Source of the DNA: Kribbella voronezhensis
Lineage (GTDB): Bacteria > Actinomycetota > Actinomycetes > Propionibacteriales > Kribbellaceae
NCBI RefSeq assembly: GCF_004365175.1
Contig: NZ_SOCE01000001.1
Location: forward strand, 5,489,098-5,553,097
DNA: 64,000 bases
Direction of reading: 5' to 3'
Positions 51,901 to 60,024 of this stretch are shown here, piece by piece. The translations under genes and the position numbers were made by a program. How positions within the stretch are numbered: position 1 is the first letter of the stretch; each line of letters opens with the position of its first letter. The notes beneath the pieces are model-generated. The model was not told the origin of the DNA, searched no databases, and was given only the letters and a program-made list of their open reading frames with translations.

Positions 51901-52190
51901 ACCAGCGCGCGATCACGTCCCGGCAGATGAAGGCGCTCGGTGACGACCCGCGCAGCGGTGGAGCCGAGCTGGTGCAGCTGCGCCATGACGACATCGGCCT
52001 GCCGAAGGTCCAGAGCCAGGCACCACTCGAAACAGATGACGACGGCCGCACGTGGCTGGACGAAGCCGTGGAGGAGGCTGCAGACATGGTCCGCTCGGAA
52101 GAATTCGTTGCCAAACGCAACGACGGCTGCAGTCGCTGCGACGTCCGCGGCCTCTGCCCGATCCAGCCCGAAGGCCGGGAGATCGTCTGA
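48963..52190 (+). CDS. adnA: AdnA-type helicase-nuclease subunit
   Basis: A 1075-residue protein of the AdnAB class. The N-terminal UvrD-like motor has Walker A GPGTGKT at about 48-54, VVFVDEYQDTDPGQTKLLQAIAG (DEXX) and GDPDQSIYTFRGAD (motif III). The C-terminal nuclease has VKGRMDRLEQDGDGEIRVVDLKTGR, with the Asp and Lys active residues, and four Cys (DCPLRWF; CSRCDVRGLC) fit an Fe-S staple. AdnAB resects double-strand breaks in mycobacteria as a heterodimer. GTG 48963 begins close to the first motif. The name rests on order (adnA before adnB) and domain layout. Confidence 0.88.
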   Translation: MVVSRTGSRYRLVKPAGRGSEQHPPPVLDADQQAVVDHPGGPLLVLAGPGTGKTTTLVEAVVDRVSNRGLSPDQVLVLTFGRKAATELRDRITARLGRTTRVMPSMTFHSFCYALLRRFTPPDAFDVPLRLPSGPEQSLRLSEALAGSREVGMTKWPSSLHPALKTRGFTDEVQAVIGKARQLGLDPEDLSAIGQSASRSEWVAVGDFFEEYLQILDHEQVLDYSELIHRAVILAQQPEVQAKLREEFKVVFVDEYQDTDPGQTKLLQAIAGDGRDLVVVGDPDQSIYTFRGADVRGLLRFTDEFRTASGDEAAQIALATTRRFGTTLLRVSRNVVNRLGVPGTLDRDTFDRFRNPDASSCVFGPGKVEANLYSTSGAELEHIADLLRRAHVQDGVGWHEMAVLVRSGTWSIPPLRRALAAAGIPVDIAGDELPLSREPAVRPMLLALRAVADPVTLTVDVVRALALSPLGAMDAGQLRRLARVLRKRDREAANGQRLPRSSDELLREALLNPLLLDEQASPAEARFVALGERLLKARNILTAGAAPDEVMWSLWSESPWLRRLRGQANSGGETARAANRDLDSLCALFDAASRAEEQVGFKGVSAFLSELESLEIAADNRFDATYREAGVQLMTAHRSKGLQWRLVVVASVQEGQWPDLRRRGSLLEPDRLGPDGLVEPLSAGALLAEERRLFYVAITRARERLIVTAVQAPEADGDQPSRFLAELDIPLKLVAGRPRRPLSLPGLVADLRCVLSDPASSPALKRVAADRLAQLADAVDEREYPLVPTANPERWWGVRERTRSERPVANPDKPVPLTGSALTTIVDCPLRWFLQRRAGGETPSTSAIGFGMVLHTLADAVATGALPAEINELNGWLDKVWTQLEFESTWISDRERVEAEDALRRFVAWHKGRPDRKLLGTEVEFDVLLPDENKPAVQVKGRMDRLEQDGDGEIRVVDLKTGRNMPTKPALARHVQLAIYQRAITSRQMKALGDDPRSGGAELVQLRHDDIGLPKVQSQAPLETDDDGRTWLDEAVEEAADMVRSEEFVAKRNDGCSRCDVRGLCPIQPEGREIV

Positions 52191-52347
52191 TGCGCGCGCT
52201 CGATGCCGCGGGTGACAAGCGAGTACGCGCCTTCTTCTCTGCCCAGCCTTGGCGGAGCGCGACGACCGACGCGCCGACCAGCAGCAGGGCGCAAGTCTGC
52301 CCCGATGATCGGCGATCCGGAGAACGGCCGCGAAGCCGGTCGGCCGA

Positions 52348-55300
52348 GTGGAGCGGCCGGTGACCCGGGCGAAGCTCACCTCGACGGCTGAGCTCTGCGA
52401 CCTTCTCGAGATTCCGTTCAGCGACCAGCAGTTGCAGGCGATCACCGCGCCGCTCGCGCCGGGGGTGATCGTGGCCGGCGCCGGATCAGGCAAGACCACC
52501 GCGATGGCTGCCCGCGTCGTCTGGTTGATCTGCACGGGCCAAGTCCAGCCGGAGGAGGTGCTCGGGCTGACCTTCACCAAGAAGGCGGCGAACGAGCTCG
52601 ACGTACGGATTCGCGACGACCTCACCAAAGCGGGCGTTCTCGGATCCACGCTGCCGCCTGATCAGCACCCGATCCTCGCGGCACACCTGCGGAGCAACCT
52701 CGAGGCCTGGCACACCGAAGACGCCGGGGAGCCGGTCGTCTCGACGTACCACGCCTTCGCCGGGACCTTGATTGCCGAGCATGGCCTGCGACTCGGCCTC
52801 GAGCCGGACGTCCGGGTGCTCGCCGACGCGACGAGGTACCAGCTCGCGGGACGCGTCGTACGCCGTTCCGCCGGGCCGATTCGCTTCGCGTCCCATCACG
52901 TGCCGACCCTGGTCAACAGCCTGCTCTCGCTCGACGGCGAACTCGCGGACCACCTGATCCGGGCCGATGACGTGCGGGCTCACGACGAGGCGGTCCGGGC
53001 CGAGGTGGCGGCGGCGCGCAAGCAGACCGTCGACGTGAAGAAGCTGGCCGAGACCGCGCTGAAGCGGAACGAGATCCTGCAGTTGGTCGAGGAGTACCAG
53101 GCGTACAAGGCCGAGCGGGGCGTGGTCGACTTCGCGGATCAGATGGCGCTCGGCGCGCGGCTGGCCGAGGAGTGCCCGGAAGTCCCGCTGATCGAGCGAG
53201 CGCGGTACAAGGTCGTGCTGCTCGACGAGTACCAGGACACCTCGGTGTCGCAACGGCGGATGCTGACCGCCTTGTTCTCCGGCGGCGGGCATCCGGTCAC
53301 GGCCGTCGGCGACCCGTGCCAGGCGATCTACGGTTGGCGCGGCGCTTCGGTGGCGAACCTGGACGAGTTCCCCGAGCACTTCCCGAGCGCGGACGGTACG
53401 CCGGCGAGGCGCTACGTGCTGAGCGTGAACCGCCGCTGCGGCAGCAAGATCCTGGCCGCGGCCAACCAGCACGCCGCCGAGCTGTACGAGCAGCATCCCG
53501 GCGTGATTCCACTGGAGGCGCCGGAGAACGCGCCCGAGGGAGCGATCACCGTCGGCCTGTTCGAGACGCGGTCGCAGGAGATCGAGTGGGTCGCGGACGC
53601 GATCGTCGCCGCGCACAAGACCACGAACCGCCGGTGGAAGGACATCGGCATCCTGATGCGGACGAATACCGACCTCAGTGCGGTCCACGAGGCGTTGATC
53701 GCGCGCAAGGTGCCGGTCGAGGTGGTCGGCCTCGGTGGACTCCTCGCGCTGCCCGAGGTCGTCGATGTGGTGGCCACACTCCAGGCGGTCAACGACCTGA
53801 CCGCGAATGCGGCGATGCTCCGGATCCTGACGGGTCCGCGGTACCGGATCGGCCATCGCGACCTGGCTCTGCTCGCGAACCGATCGCGCATCCTCGCCGA
53901 CGCGGGCGATCGCCCGGCCGCCGACGACCTGGTCGCGGCGCTGGACGCGGCCGTCGCCGGGATGGACTCGACCGAGGTGATCTCGCTGGCCGAGGCCGTC
54001 GACGATCCGGGGCCAGAGGGCTGGGGATACTCGGCGGAGGCGCTCTCGAGATTTCACGAGTTGTCGGCAGAGTTGCGTGAACTGCGCGCGCATGCCGGTG
54101 AGCCGCTGCTCGATCTGGTCCGCCGGGTGATCAGCACGATCGGGCTGGACGTCGAGCTCACTGCGACCCCTGATCACGTGGACTCCGGTCGGCGCGATCA
54201 CCTGGCCGCTTTTCTCGATGCCGTGGGCAACTTTGTCTCGACCGAGTCGGACGGATCACTCGACGGGCTGCTCGCCTATCTGGCGGCCGAGGAGGAGTAT
54301 GCGGCCGGCCTCGACCTCGCCGTACCGAGTGAAGCCGACTCGGTGAAGCTGCTGACCACGCACCGGTCCAAAGGGTTGGAGTGGCCGGTCGTGTTCGTGC
54401 CGACGCTGGTGCAGAAGGTGTTCCCGTCGGATCGCGGCCGGGACAAGTGGACCACCAACGCGAAGGTGCTGCCCTGGCCGTTGCGTGGTGACGCCGACAC
54501 GCTGCCCGACTTTCACGACCTGTCGAACGCGGGGTTGAAGGCGTTCGCGGACGAGTGCAAGGAGGTCAACTCACTGGAGGAACGCCGGCTCGGGTACGTC
54601 GCGTTCACCCGGGCGAAGGAGTTGCTCGTCGCTACCGGGCACTGGTGGGGTCCGACGCAGAAGCGCCCGCGCGGGCCCTCGTCGTACCTGGAAGTGCTGA
54701 AGAAGCACGCGGGGGAGCGGGTCATCTCCTGGGCGGAGCAGCCTGAGCTTTCCGCCGAGAACCCGGAGCTGGCCGAGCAGACCCAGGCGCCCTGGCCCGC
54801 GCCGTACGACGCGGACGCGTACCAACGGCGGCTCGAGTCGGTGGCGCTGGTGCAGCAGGCCCGCGCCGAAGGGCCGTCGCTCGATGCCGAGGAGTCGTTG
54901 CTGCTGGACGAGCAGGCGACGGTGGCGCGCTGGGACTCCGAGCTCGAGCGGTTGTTGTCAGAGGCAAGGGAAAGCCGGAGCCGGCAGGCGTACGACGTGG
55001 AGTTGCCGGCCTCGTTGTCCGCGACCCAGGTGATGCGGCTGGCGAAGGATCCGGACGGGCTCGCGTCCGAACTGGCCCGGCCGATGCCGCGCAAACCCAA
55101 CCGGGCGGCGCGCTTCGGCACCAGGTTCCACGCCTGGGTGGAGAGCTATTTCGGCCAGCAGTTCCTGATCGACCCCGACGACCTGCCCGGCGCGGCGGAC
55201 GAGGGGATCGTCGACGACACGGACCTGACCGAGCTGATGGACGCGTTCCGGGTCGGCCCGTACGGCGAGAAGATGCCGTACGAGATCGAGGCCCCGTTCG

Positions 55301-55584
55301 CCCTGTCGATCGGCGGCCGAGTGGTCCGCGGCCGGATCGACGCCGTCTATCAGGTGGTCCGCTCGGACGGCTCGCGCGGCTACGAGGTGATCGACTGGAA
55401 AACCAGCCGCTCCGAAACCGCCGACCCACTCCAGCTGGCCATCTACCGAGTCGCCTGGGCCGAACTCCTCGGCATCCCCGTCGACCAGGTCACCGCCGCC
55501 TTCTACTACGTCCGCACCGGCGACGTAGTCCACCCCGAAAACCTCCCCGGCAAACCAGCCCTGGCGGCCCTCCTGACCAGCTAA
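52348..55584 (+). CDS. adnB: AdnB-type helicase-nuclease subunit
   Basis: A 1078-residue protein with the same architecture as the previous gene: GAGSGKTTAMAARVVWLI at about 44-60 (Walker A), VVLLDEYQDTSVSQRRML and GDPCQAIYGWRGAS for motifs II and III, LLTTHRSKGLEWPVVFVP for motif V, and a C-terminal RecB-like nuclease (VRGRIDAVYQVVRSDG, then YEVIDWKTSR). No Fe-S cysteine cluster was seen in its C-terminus, unlike AdnA. GTG 52348 fits the family N-terminus. A 157-base gap to adnA holds no convincing gene. Its stop shares CTAA with the convergent Uma2 gene. Confidence 0.88.
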   Translation: MERPVTRAKLTSTAELCDLLEIPFSDQQLQAITAPLAPGVIVAGAGSGKTTAMAARVVWLICTGQVQPEEVLGLTFTKKAANELDVRIRDDLTKAGVLGSTLPPDQHPILAAHLRSNLEAWHTEDAGEPVVSTYHAFAGTLIAEHGLRLGLEPDVRVLADATRYQLAGRVVRRSAGPIRFASHHVPTLVNSLLSLDGELADHLIRADDVRAHDEAVRAEVAAARKQTVDVKKLAETALKRNEILQLVEEYQAYKAERGVVDFADQMALGARLAEECPEVPLIERARYKVVLLDEYQDTSVSQRRMLTALFSGGGHPVTAVGDPCQAIYGWRGASVANLDEFPEHFPSADGTPARRYVLSVNRRCGSKILAAANQHAAELYEQHPGVIPLEAPENAPEGAITVGLFETRSQEIEWVADAIVAAHKTTNRRWKDIGILMRTNTDLSAVHEALIARKVPVEVVGLGGLLALPEVVDVVATLQAVNDLTANAAMLRILTGPRYRIGHRDLALLANRSRILADAGDRPAADDLVAALDAAVAGMDSTEVISLAEAVDDPGPEGWGYSAEALSRFHELSAELRELRAHAGEPLLDLVRRVISTIGLDVELTATPDHVDSGRRDHLAAFLDAVGNFVSTESDGSLDGLLAYLAAEEEYAAGLDLAVPSEADSVKLLTTHRSKGLEWPVVFVPTLVQKVFPSDRGRDKWTTNAKVLPWPLRGDADTLPDFHDLSNAGLKAFADECKEVNSLEERRLGYVAFTRAKELLVATGHWWGPTQKRPRGPSSYLEVLKKHAGERVISWAEQPELSAENPELAEQTQAPWPAPYDADAYQRRLESVALVQQARAEGPSLDAEESLLLDEQATVARWDSELERLLSEARESRSRQAYDVELPASLSATQVMRLAKDPDGLASELARPMPRKPNRAARFGTRFHAWVESYFGQQFLIDPDDLPGAADEGIVDDTDLTELMDAFRVGPYGEKMPYEIEAPFALSIGGRVVRGRIDAVYQVVRSDGSRGYEVIDWKTSRSETADPLQLAIYRVAWAELLGIPVDQVTAAFYYVRTGDVVHPENLPGKPALAALLTS

Positions 55585-56126
55585 TCCACCAACTCCGCCG
55601 GCACGACCCGCACGGGGAACGGCAACTCGGCCTCAAAGGCGTCACTGCCTTTGACAACGGCCCGCTCGACATAGTGCCCGTCGACCAACTCCAGCACCGT
55701 CAACTGCTCGGCCATCGGATCGAACATCCAGTACGAGACGACTCCAGACTCCTCATAGACCCCACGCTTCAGGAGTAGGTCCTTCATCCGGGTAGAGGAT
55801 GACAAGATCTCGACTGCCAACAGCAGCGGCCGTTCGATCGAGGTCGGTCCGACATCCTCCTTGCGACAGACGAGCACATCCGGCTGCAAGGATCGTTGTG
55901 CAGTCGGTCGGAAGTCCAATGGCGCAACGAAGACTTTGAGACTCTTCGGGCAGGCGAGCAGCAAGCGACTACCGAGCTGCAGAACAGCCGTCTGATGAAT
56001 CGGTAACGGCGCAGGCGTCACCAGCAGCATCCCGTCCACGAGCTCGCGCCGCTTCCCGTCGTCCGGCAGGGCGTCGAGATCGCCCATCGTGTAACCGCCC
56101 GGGTCAAGTGTCTGCACGAGTCCCAT
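55581..56126 (-). CDS. Uma2-family (DUF820) PD-(D/E)XK nuclease-like protein, copy 1
   Basis: A 181-residue Uma2-family protein with the endonuclease-like core: RELVDGMLLVT near the N-terminus, PDVLVCRKED (active Asp), LLLAVEILSSSTRMKDLLLKRGVYEESGV (Glu, Lys) and YWMFDP. The family has a restriction-enzyme fold but a proven activity is rare. It is paralogous to the next gene, 94 bases upstream on the same strand. The stop overlaps adnB. ATG 56126 is the first start that keeps the conserved part. Confidence 0.85.
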   Translation of the reverse strand: MGLVQTLDPGGYTMGDLDALPDDGKRRELVDGMLLVTPAPLPIHQTAVLQLGSRLLLACPKSLKVFVAPLDFRPTAQRSLQPDVLVCRKEDVGPTSIERPLLLAVEILSSSTRMKDLLLKRGVYEESGVVSYWMFDPMAEQLTVLELVDGHYVERAVVKGSDAFEAELPFPVRVVPAELVD

Positions 56127-56220
56127 GGTGCCTCCTCCGTGGTCATCGGACCACTGTTCCTAGATGTGTGGGACCGGGGGAGGGCAGATCGAGATCTGCC
56201 CTTGGTTGCCCTGTGCCCCA

Positions 56221-56754
56221 TCAGCTGAGTAGTTCGGCGGGGGAAAAGGTGAGCGGGAAAGGGGAATCGGTTTCGAAGAGTTCTTCGGATTGGACGACTG
56301 TGTGGCAGGTGTAGGTGTGGTTGGTGAGGTGGAGGACGGTGAGTTCCTGGTTGTCGGGGTCGAGGAGCCAGTACGACGGGACGCCGTACTGCTCGTAGCG
56401 GGTGCGTTTGAGGACCACGTCGGTGACGCGGGTGCTGGCGGAGATGACCTCGACGGCGAGCAGCGGAGGCCGTACGACGATTTGCGGGCCGGCCTCGTCG
56501 CGACGGCAGACCATCAGATCGGGGCGGAGTGAGACGCCCGGCACCGGCCGGAAGTCGAGCGACCCAACGGTGACGAGGAGCTCCGACGGGCAAGCCTGTT
56601 TGAGTCGGACCAGCAACCCGACCACCGCGGCGTGGTGAACCGACGCTTGAGCGCCGGTCACCAGCAGCTTTCCGTCCACCACCTCATAGCGATGCCCACC
56701 CCTCCTGGGCAGCGCGCCGCTGTCCGGCGTCGTTCGTAGCTTTCCAGTCATCAC
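56221..56754 (-). CDS. Uma2-family (DUF820) PD-(D/E)XK nuclease-like protein, copy 2
   Basis: A 177-residue protein like copy 1 (RYEVVDGKLLVTGAQ, PDLMVCRRDEAG, LLAVEVISASTRVTDVVLKRTRYEQYGV, YWLLDPDNQ). The active Asp, Glu and Lys positions are kept. Similarity is clear but not close, so the duplication is not recent. Two ATG codons at the start (56754 and 56751) are equivalent. A DnaA-box-like 9-mer lies in the divergent gap to the sigma gene. Function is unknown. Confidence 0.85.
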   Translation of the reverse strand: MMTGKLRTTPDSGALPRRGGHRYEVVDGKLLVTGAQASVHHAAVVGLLVRLKQACPSELLVTVGSLDFRPVPGVSLRPDLMVCRRDEAGPQIVVRPPLLAVEVISASTRVTDVVLKRTRYEQYGVPSYWLLDPDNQELTVLHLTNHTYTCHTVVQSEELFETDSPFPLTFSPAELLS

Positions 56755-56793
56755 CCGACAAGCTTCGCGGATTTCGCCCGAGGCCCGCGGAAG

Positions 56794-56802
56794 TTATCCA
56801 CA
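56794..56802 (+). promoter_or_regulatory. DnaA-box-like 9-mer upstream of sigma gene
   Basis: TTATCCACA is the classical DnaA box and sits in the gap between the Uma2 gene and the sigma factor gene at 56851. The other exact copy in the window (9190, opposite strand) is likewise upstream of a sigma gene. Binding is not shown. Confidence 0.35.
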
Positions 56803-56850
56803 GCCGGATCCGTCCGTATCCTTCCGGTGTCTCCAGCCGTCCGTAGAGGT

Positions 56851-57819
56851 ATGACCGTTCAAGATGTAGTGGTGACCACGGAGCTGGATCTGCCGGCGGT
56901 GCGAGCTGCGCGGCAGGCTCGGAAGGACTTTCTGGATCGGCTGGAGCCGTTGCGGAAGGATCTGTATGCCTACTGCCGCAGACTGGCCGGGAACGCGTAC
57001 GACGCGGAGGACCTCGTTCAGGAATCGCTCGCCCGAGCGTTCAACCAGGCAGCACAGGCGAACGCGCCGATCCAGAACCCGCGCGCCTGGCTGTTCCGGG
57101 TCGCCACCAACACGTACGTCGACGGCTACCGCAAGCAGCTCCCGGTGCCCGCAGAACTCCCCGAGCAGACGGCGCCGCCTGCTACCGACCCCATCGAGGT
57201 CCGCGACGCCTGGAGAGAACTGGTGACCCTGCTGCCCCCACAGGAACGAGCCGCCCTCGCACTGAAGGACCTCTTCGGCTTCAGCCTGGCAGAAGTGGCC
57301 GACGTACTCCGAACGAGTACCGGCGCCGTCAAGGCCGCCCTGCATCGCGGCCGGACCCGCCTGGACGCACCCGACCGCGCCGTCTCGCTCCGAGGCCGGG
57401 CCGAACCGGATCGGCGGCTCCTGGACGCAGTGGCCGCCGCGTTCACGGCGTACGACGTACCGCGGTTGACGTCGCTTCTGCTGGAGAACGCCGACAGCGA
57501 GATCCTCGGCATGCTGAACGAGTGCGGCGCCGAGCAGATTCGCGACGGGTCGATCGAGCACACCCTCGACCTGACCAAGCCGTACCGCTACACGGCCGAA
57601 GTGGTCGACCTGTGGGGCGAGACCGTGCTGGTGATCCGCCTGGTCGACAGCGACGGCAAGTCCTCGGTCAACGACCTCATGCGCGTCGTGGCCGAGGACG
57701 GCAAGGTCCGCTCGATCAGCTGGTACTACTTCTGCCCCAACTTCCTCGCCGAGGTAGCCGCGGAGCTCGGCGAGCCAGTAATCCTCAACGGCCACCGCTA
57801 CCCGGACGGCAAGCACTGA
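56851..57819 (+). CDS. ECF-type sigma factor with C-terminal SnoaL/NTF2-like domain
   Basis: A 322-residue sigma factor. Region 2 reads LYAYCRRLAGNAYDAEDLVQESLARAFNQA, region 4 reads LLPPQERAALALKDLFGFSLAEVADVLRTSTGAVKAALHRGRTRL (family pattern), and about 130 residues follow with an NTF2-like look (DAVAAAFTAYDVPRLTSLLLENADSE ... WYYFCPNFLAEVAAELGEP). Such fused sigma factors often lack a separate anti-sigma factor, and none is adjacent. ATG 56851 is used; GTG 56827 is in frame upstream but adds a poor leader. Confidence 0.85.
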   Translation: MTVQDVVVTTELDLPAVRAARQARKDFLDRLEPLRKDLYAYCRRLAGNAYDAEDLVQESLARAFNQAAQANAPIQNPRAWLFRVATNTYVDGYRKQLPVPAELPEQTAPPATDPIEVRDAWRELVTLLPPQERAALALKDLFGFSLAEVADVLRTSTGAVKAALHRGRTRLDAPDRAVSLRGRAEPDRRLLDAVAAAFTAYDVPRLTSLLLENADSEILGMLNECGAEQIRDGSIEHTLDLTKPYRYTAEVVDLWGETVLVIRLVDSDGKSSVNDLMRVVAEDGKVRSISWYYFCPNFLAEVAAELGEPVILNGHRYPDGKH

Positions 57820-57923
57820 AGCGTTCGCTGCAGCCTGAGCCGAGTAACAGTCTTGCGGAGGATGCGGTGACTAATACCTATGGTTGATGACCGCCTGGGT
57901 GGGTCGGCCCTACGTTGGACGGC

Positions 57924-58604
57924 ATGTTGATTGCAGAGGACCTGTTGTTGCTGCTGTACAACGACGAGAGCGGCAAGCCGATCACGGGCAACCCTGGACT
58001 GGACTACTCACTTGCGGGCGCGGTGCTGATCGAGCTGACGCTGCTCGGCCGGGTCGACATCGCTGTAGCCGGTGAGGACGTCAAGGAAGGTCGGTTGAAG
58101 GTCCTGGACACGTCGTCGACCGGCGACGCGATCCTGGACGAGCGGCTGGCGATGCTGGCGGAGAAGTCCGGCCAGAAGCCGAAGAACCTGATGAGCAAGC
58201 TGTCGAAGAAGCTCCGCGATCAGGTTCTCGCCCGGCTGGTGGAGCGCGGTGTTCTGGAGGCGGACAAGGGGCGCGTGCTCGGGCTGTTCCCGGTCACCCG
58301 CTGGCCGGCCAAGGACGCGCGGCACGAGGCAGAAGTCCGTACTGCGCTGGAGAGCGTGCTCAAGCTCGGTACTCAACCGGACGAGCGCACCGCGGCACTC
58401 ATCGCTTTGCTGAACGCGCTGAACGTGGTGCCGAAGGTCATCACCGACGCGGTGGACAAGAAGGCGCTCAAGCGCCGGGCCAAGGAGATCGCCGAGTCCG
58501 AGTGGGCCGCGGAGGCCGTTCGCAAGGCGGTCCAGGACATGCAGGCCGCGATCACCGCCGCCATCGTCGTCAGCTCCAGTGCAGGCGGCGCAGCCGGCTC
58601 CTGA
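57924..58604 (+). CDS. GPP34 (GOLPH3-like) family protein
   Basis: A 226-residue soluble helical protein of the GOLPH3/GPP34 family: MLIAEDLLLLLYNDESGKP at the start, then DYSLAGAVLIELTLLGRVDI, LDERLAMLAEKSGQKPKNLMSKL, and RTAALIALLNALNVVPKVI. Eukaryotic homologues bind PI4P at Golgi membranes; bacterial ones are common in actinobacteria with no known role. ATG 57924 matches the family N-terminus. A perfect 19-bp stem terminator follows. Confidence 0.85.
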   Translation: MLIAEDLLLLLYNDESGKPITGNPGLDYSLAGAVLIELTLLGRVDIAVAGEDVKEGRLKVLDTSSTGDAILDERLAMLAEKSGQKPKNLMSKLSKKLRDQVLARLVERGVLEADKGRVLGLFPVTRWPAKDARHEAEVRTALESVLKLGTQPDERTAALIALLNALNVVPKVITDAVDKKALKRRAKEIAESEWAAEAVRKAVQDMQAAITAAIVVSSSAGGAAGS

Positions 58605-58659
58605 CCAGCCACCCGCCGGCGGCGGGCCGTAGTACTGGCACTGGCGGGGAGACCTAGAA

Positions 58660-58701
58660 CAAGGAGGTGGAACCGCTACTCGGTAGCGGTTCCACCTCCT
58701 T
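58660..58701. terminator. Bidirectional 19-bp hairpin terminator
   Basis: AAGGAGGTGGAACCGCTAC (58660-58678) pairs perfectly with GTAGCGGTTCCACCTCCTT (58683-58701), with a 4-base loop. It lies between convergent genes, 56 bases after the GPP34 stop and 3 bases before the lipoprotein stop. The stem is the longest perfect one seen in the window. Its 5' arm also contains an anti-Shine-Dalgarno-like AGGAGGTGG. Confidence 0.85.
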
Positions 58702-58704
58702 GGG

Positions 58705-59271
58705 TCATTCAGCCGTGCAGTTGGCCTTGCAGAGCTTGTCCATCAGGCTCAGGGACGCGCCCGGCTCCTCGGTGTCGATCTCGGCCGAGTAGTCGACTTG
58801 CCAGTCACCAGCGGACAGCTGCCCGCTCGTCTTGCCGTTCTGCTTCGCGAACCAGTCGGTGATCTGCTGGCTCTGACCGATGTGCGCGATCTCGAGCGCC
58901 TGTGGCAGCACCTTGGCGATGGCTGCCGATGCCGTCGCCACCGGACCAGCGGAGTGCAGTGACACCACCGGCGGCCGCGGGTGGCTACCGGTGAGCACCC
59001 AGACGGCCGCAGGCCCCGAAGTACAGATCGCGTACGTGCCGTCGTTGCTGCACTTGTAGCCCGCACTGGCGAGACCCGCCACGACAGCCGTCGCCTTGAT
59101 CGGCGCTGTCGAGTTCTCCGAAGCCTTCTCGGTCGGCTGGCTGGAGCTGGGCTGGTCAGAGGCCGGCGCGGTAGTGGCCGGCTTGTCGGTGGAGGTGGTC
59201 TTGTCGCTGGAACAGGCCGCAGTACCGGCGAGCAGGGCAGTGCTCAGCAGTACGGCGCCCCAGCGGTTCAG
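58705..59271 (-). CDS. Lipoprotein of unknown function, probable CTG start overlapping deoD
   Basis: The frame encodes a 188-residue lipoprotein if translation starts at CTG 59271-59269, which overlaps the deoD stop (CTGA). The N-terminus then reads LNRWGAVLLSTALLAGTAACSS, a full signal peptide with lipidation Cys at 20, followed by a Thr/Ser/Pro-rich linker and a domain with cysteine pairs (GYKCSNDGTYAICTSG; DKLCKANCTAE). No ATG, GTG or TTG is present upstream of 59082 in the frame. Starting at the 59082 GTG would lose the signal and linker. The function is unknown; it is co-transcribed with deoD. Confidence 0.75.
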   Translation of the reverse strand: MNRWGAVLLSTALLAGTAACSSDKTTSTDKPATTAPASDQPSSSQPTEKASENSTAPIKATAVVAGLASAGYKCSNDGTYAICTSGPAAVWVLTGSHPRPPVVSLHSAGPVATASAAIAKVLPQALEIAHIGQSQQITDWFAKQNGKTSGQLSAGDWQVDYSAEIDTEEPGASLSLMDKLCKANCTAE

Positions 59272-59981
59272 ACCGGCACCTCGATCGCTGCGTCGAGGGC
59301 GATCGTGATCATCTCGGAGAAGGTGGTCTGGCGCTCCTCGGCGCTGGTCTCCTCCTTGGTGATCAGGTGGTCAGAGACCGTCATGATCCCGAGCGCACGG
59401 CGTCCGAACTTGGCGGCCAGCGTGTAGAGCGCCGCTGCCTCCATCTCGATGCCCAGTACGCCGTACTCCGCCGTGCGCGACACCAGGTCGGGACGGTCGT
59501 TGTAGAACAGGTCGCCGGAGAACACCTGGCCGACGTGCACGTTCAGCCCGGCCGCCTCGGCGGCGTCGGCGGCCGCGCGCAGCAGCTGGTAGTCGGCGGT
59601 CGGCGCGTAGTCGATGCCGTGGAAGCGCAGCCGGTTCATCTGCGAGTCGGTGCTGGCGGACATCGCCACGATCACGTCGCGGATCTTCACCTTCTCGGTG
59701 AGCGCGCCGCAGGTACCGACCCGGATCAGGGTCTGTACGTCGTACTCGGCGAACAGCTCGTTGGCGTAGATCGAGGCCGACGCCTGACCCATCCCGGAGC
59801 CCTGGACGGAGACCTGCTCACCCTTGTAGGTGCCGGTGAACCCGAACATGTTCCGGATCTCGGTGTAGCAGATCACGTCGGACAGGTAGGTCTCGGCGAT
59901 CCACTTGGCCCGCAGTGGGTCGCCGGGGAACAGCACGCGCGGCGCGATCTGCCCCTTCTCGGCGGCGATGTGAATACTCAT
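59268..59981 (-). CDS. deoD: Purine-nucleoside phosphorylase DeoD-type
   Basis: A 237-residue hexameric-type PNP. Conserved segments are MSIHIAAEKGQIAPRVLFPGDPLRA, MGQASASIYANELF (phosphate site region), GVLGIEMEAAALYTLAAKF, with the purine-binding Glu, and TVSDHL (Asp of the proton relay). It converts purine nucleosides and phosphate to base plus ribose-1-phosphate. It is divergent from the NudC gene. Its stop overlaps the lipoprotein start. Confidence 0.93.
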   Translation of the reverse strand: MSIHIAAEKGQIAPRVLFPGDPLRAKWIAETYLSDVICYTEIRNMFGFTGTYKGEQVSVQGSGMGQASASIYANELFAEYDVQTLIRVGTCGALTEKVKIRDVIVAMSASTDSQMNRLRFHGIDYAPTADYQLLRAAADAAEAAGLNVHVGQVFSGDLFYNDRPDLVSRTAEYGVLGIEMEAAALYTLAAKFGRRALGIMTVSDHLITKEETSAEERQTTFSEMITIALDAAIEVPV

Positions 59982-60024
59982 GCCGGGATCCTCCCATGGG
60001 TGCCGGGCGAGATACGTTGAGGAC

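Noticed and set aside
52190..52363. A 57-codon frame filling the gap between adnA and adnB, starting ATGA over the adnA stop
   Set aside because: It is Arg/Ser-rich and unlike any small protein I know; coupling alone is not enough. It could be a remnant of an earlier adnB N-terminus.
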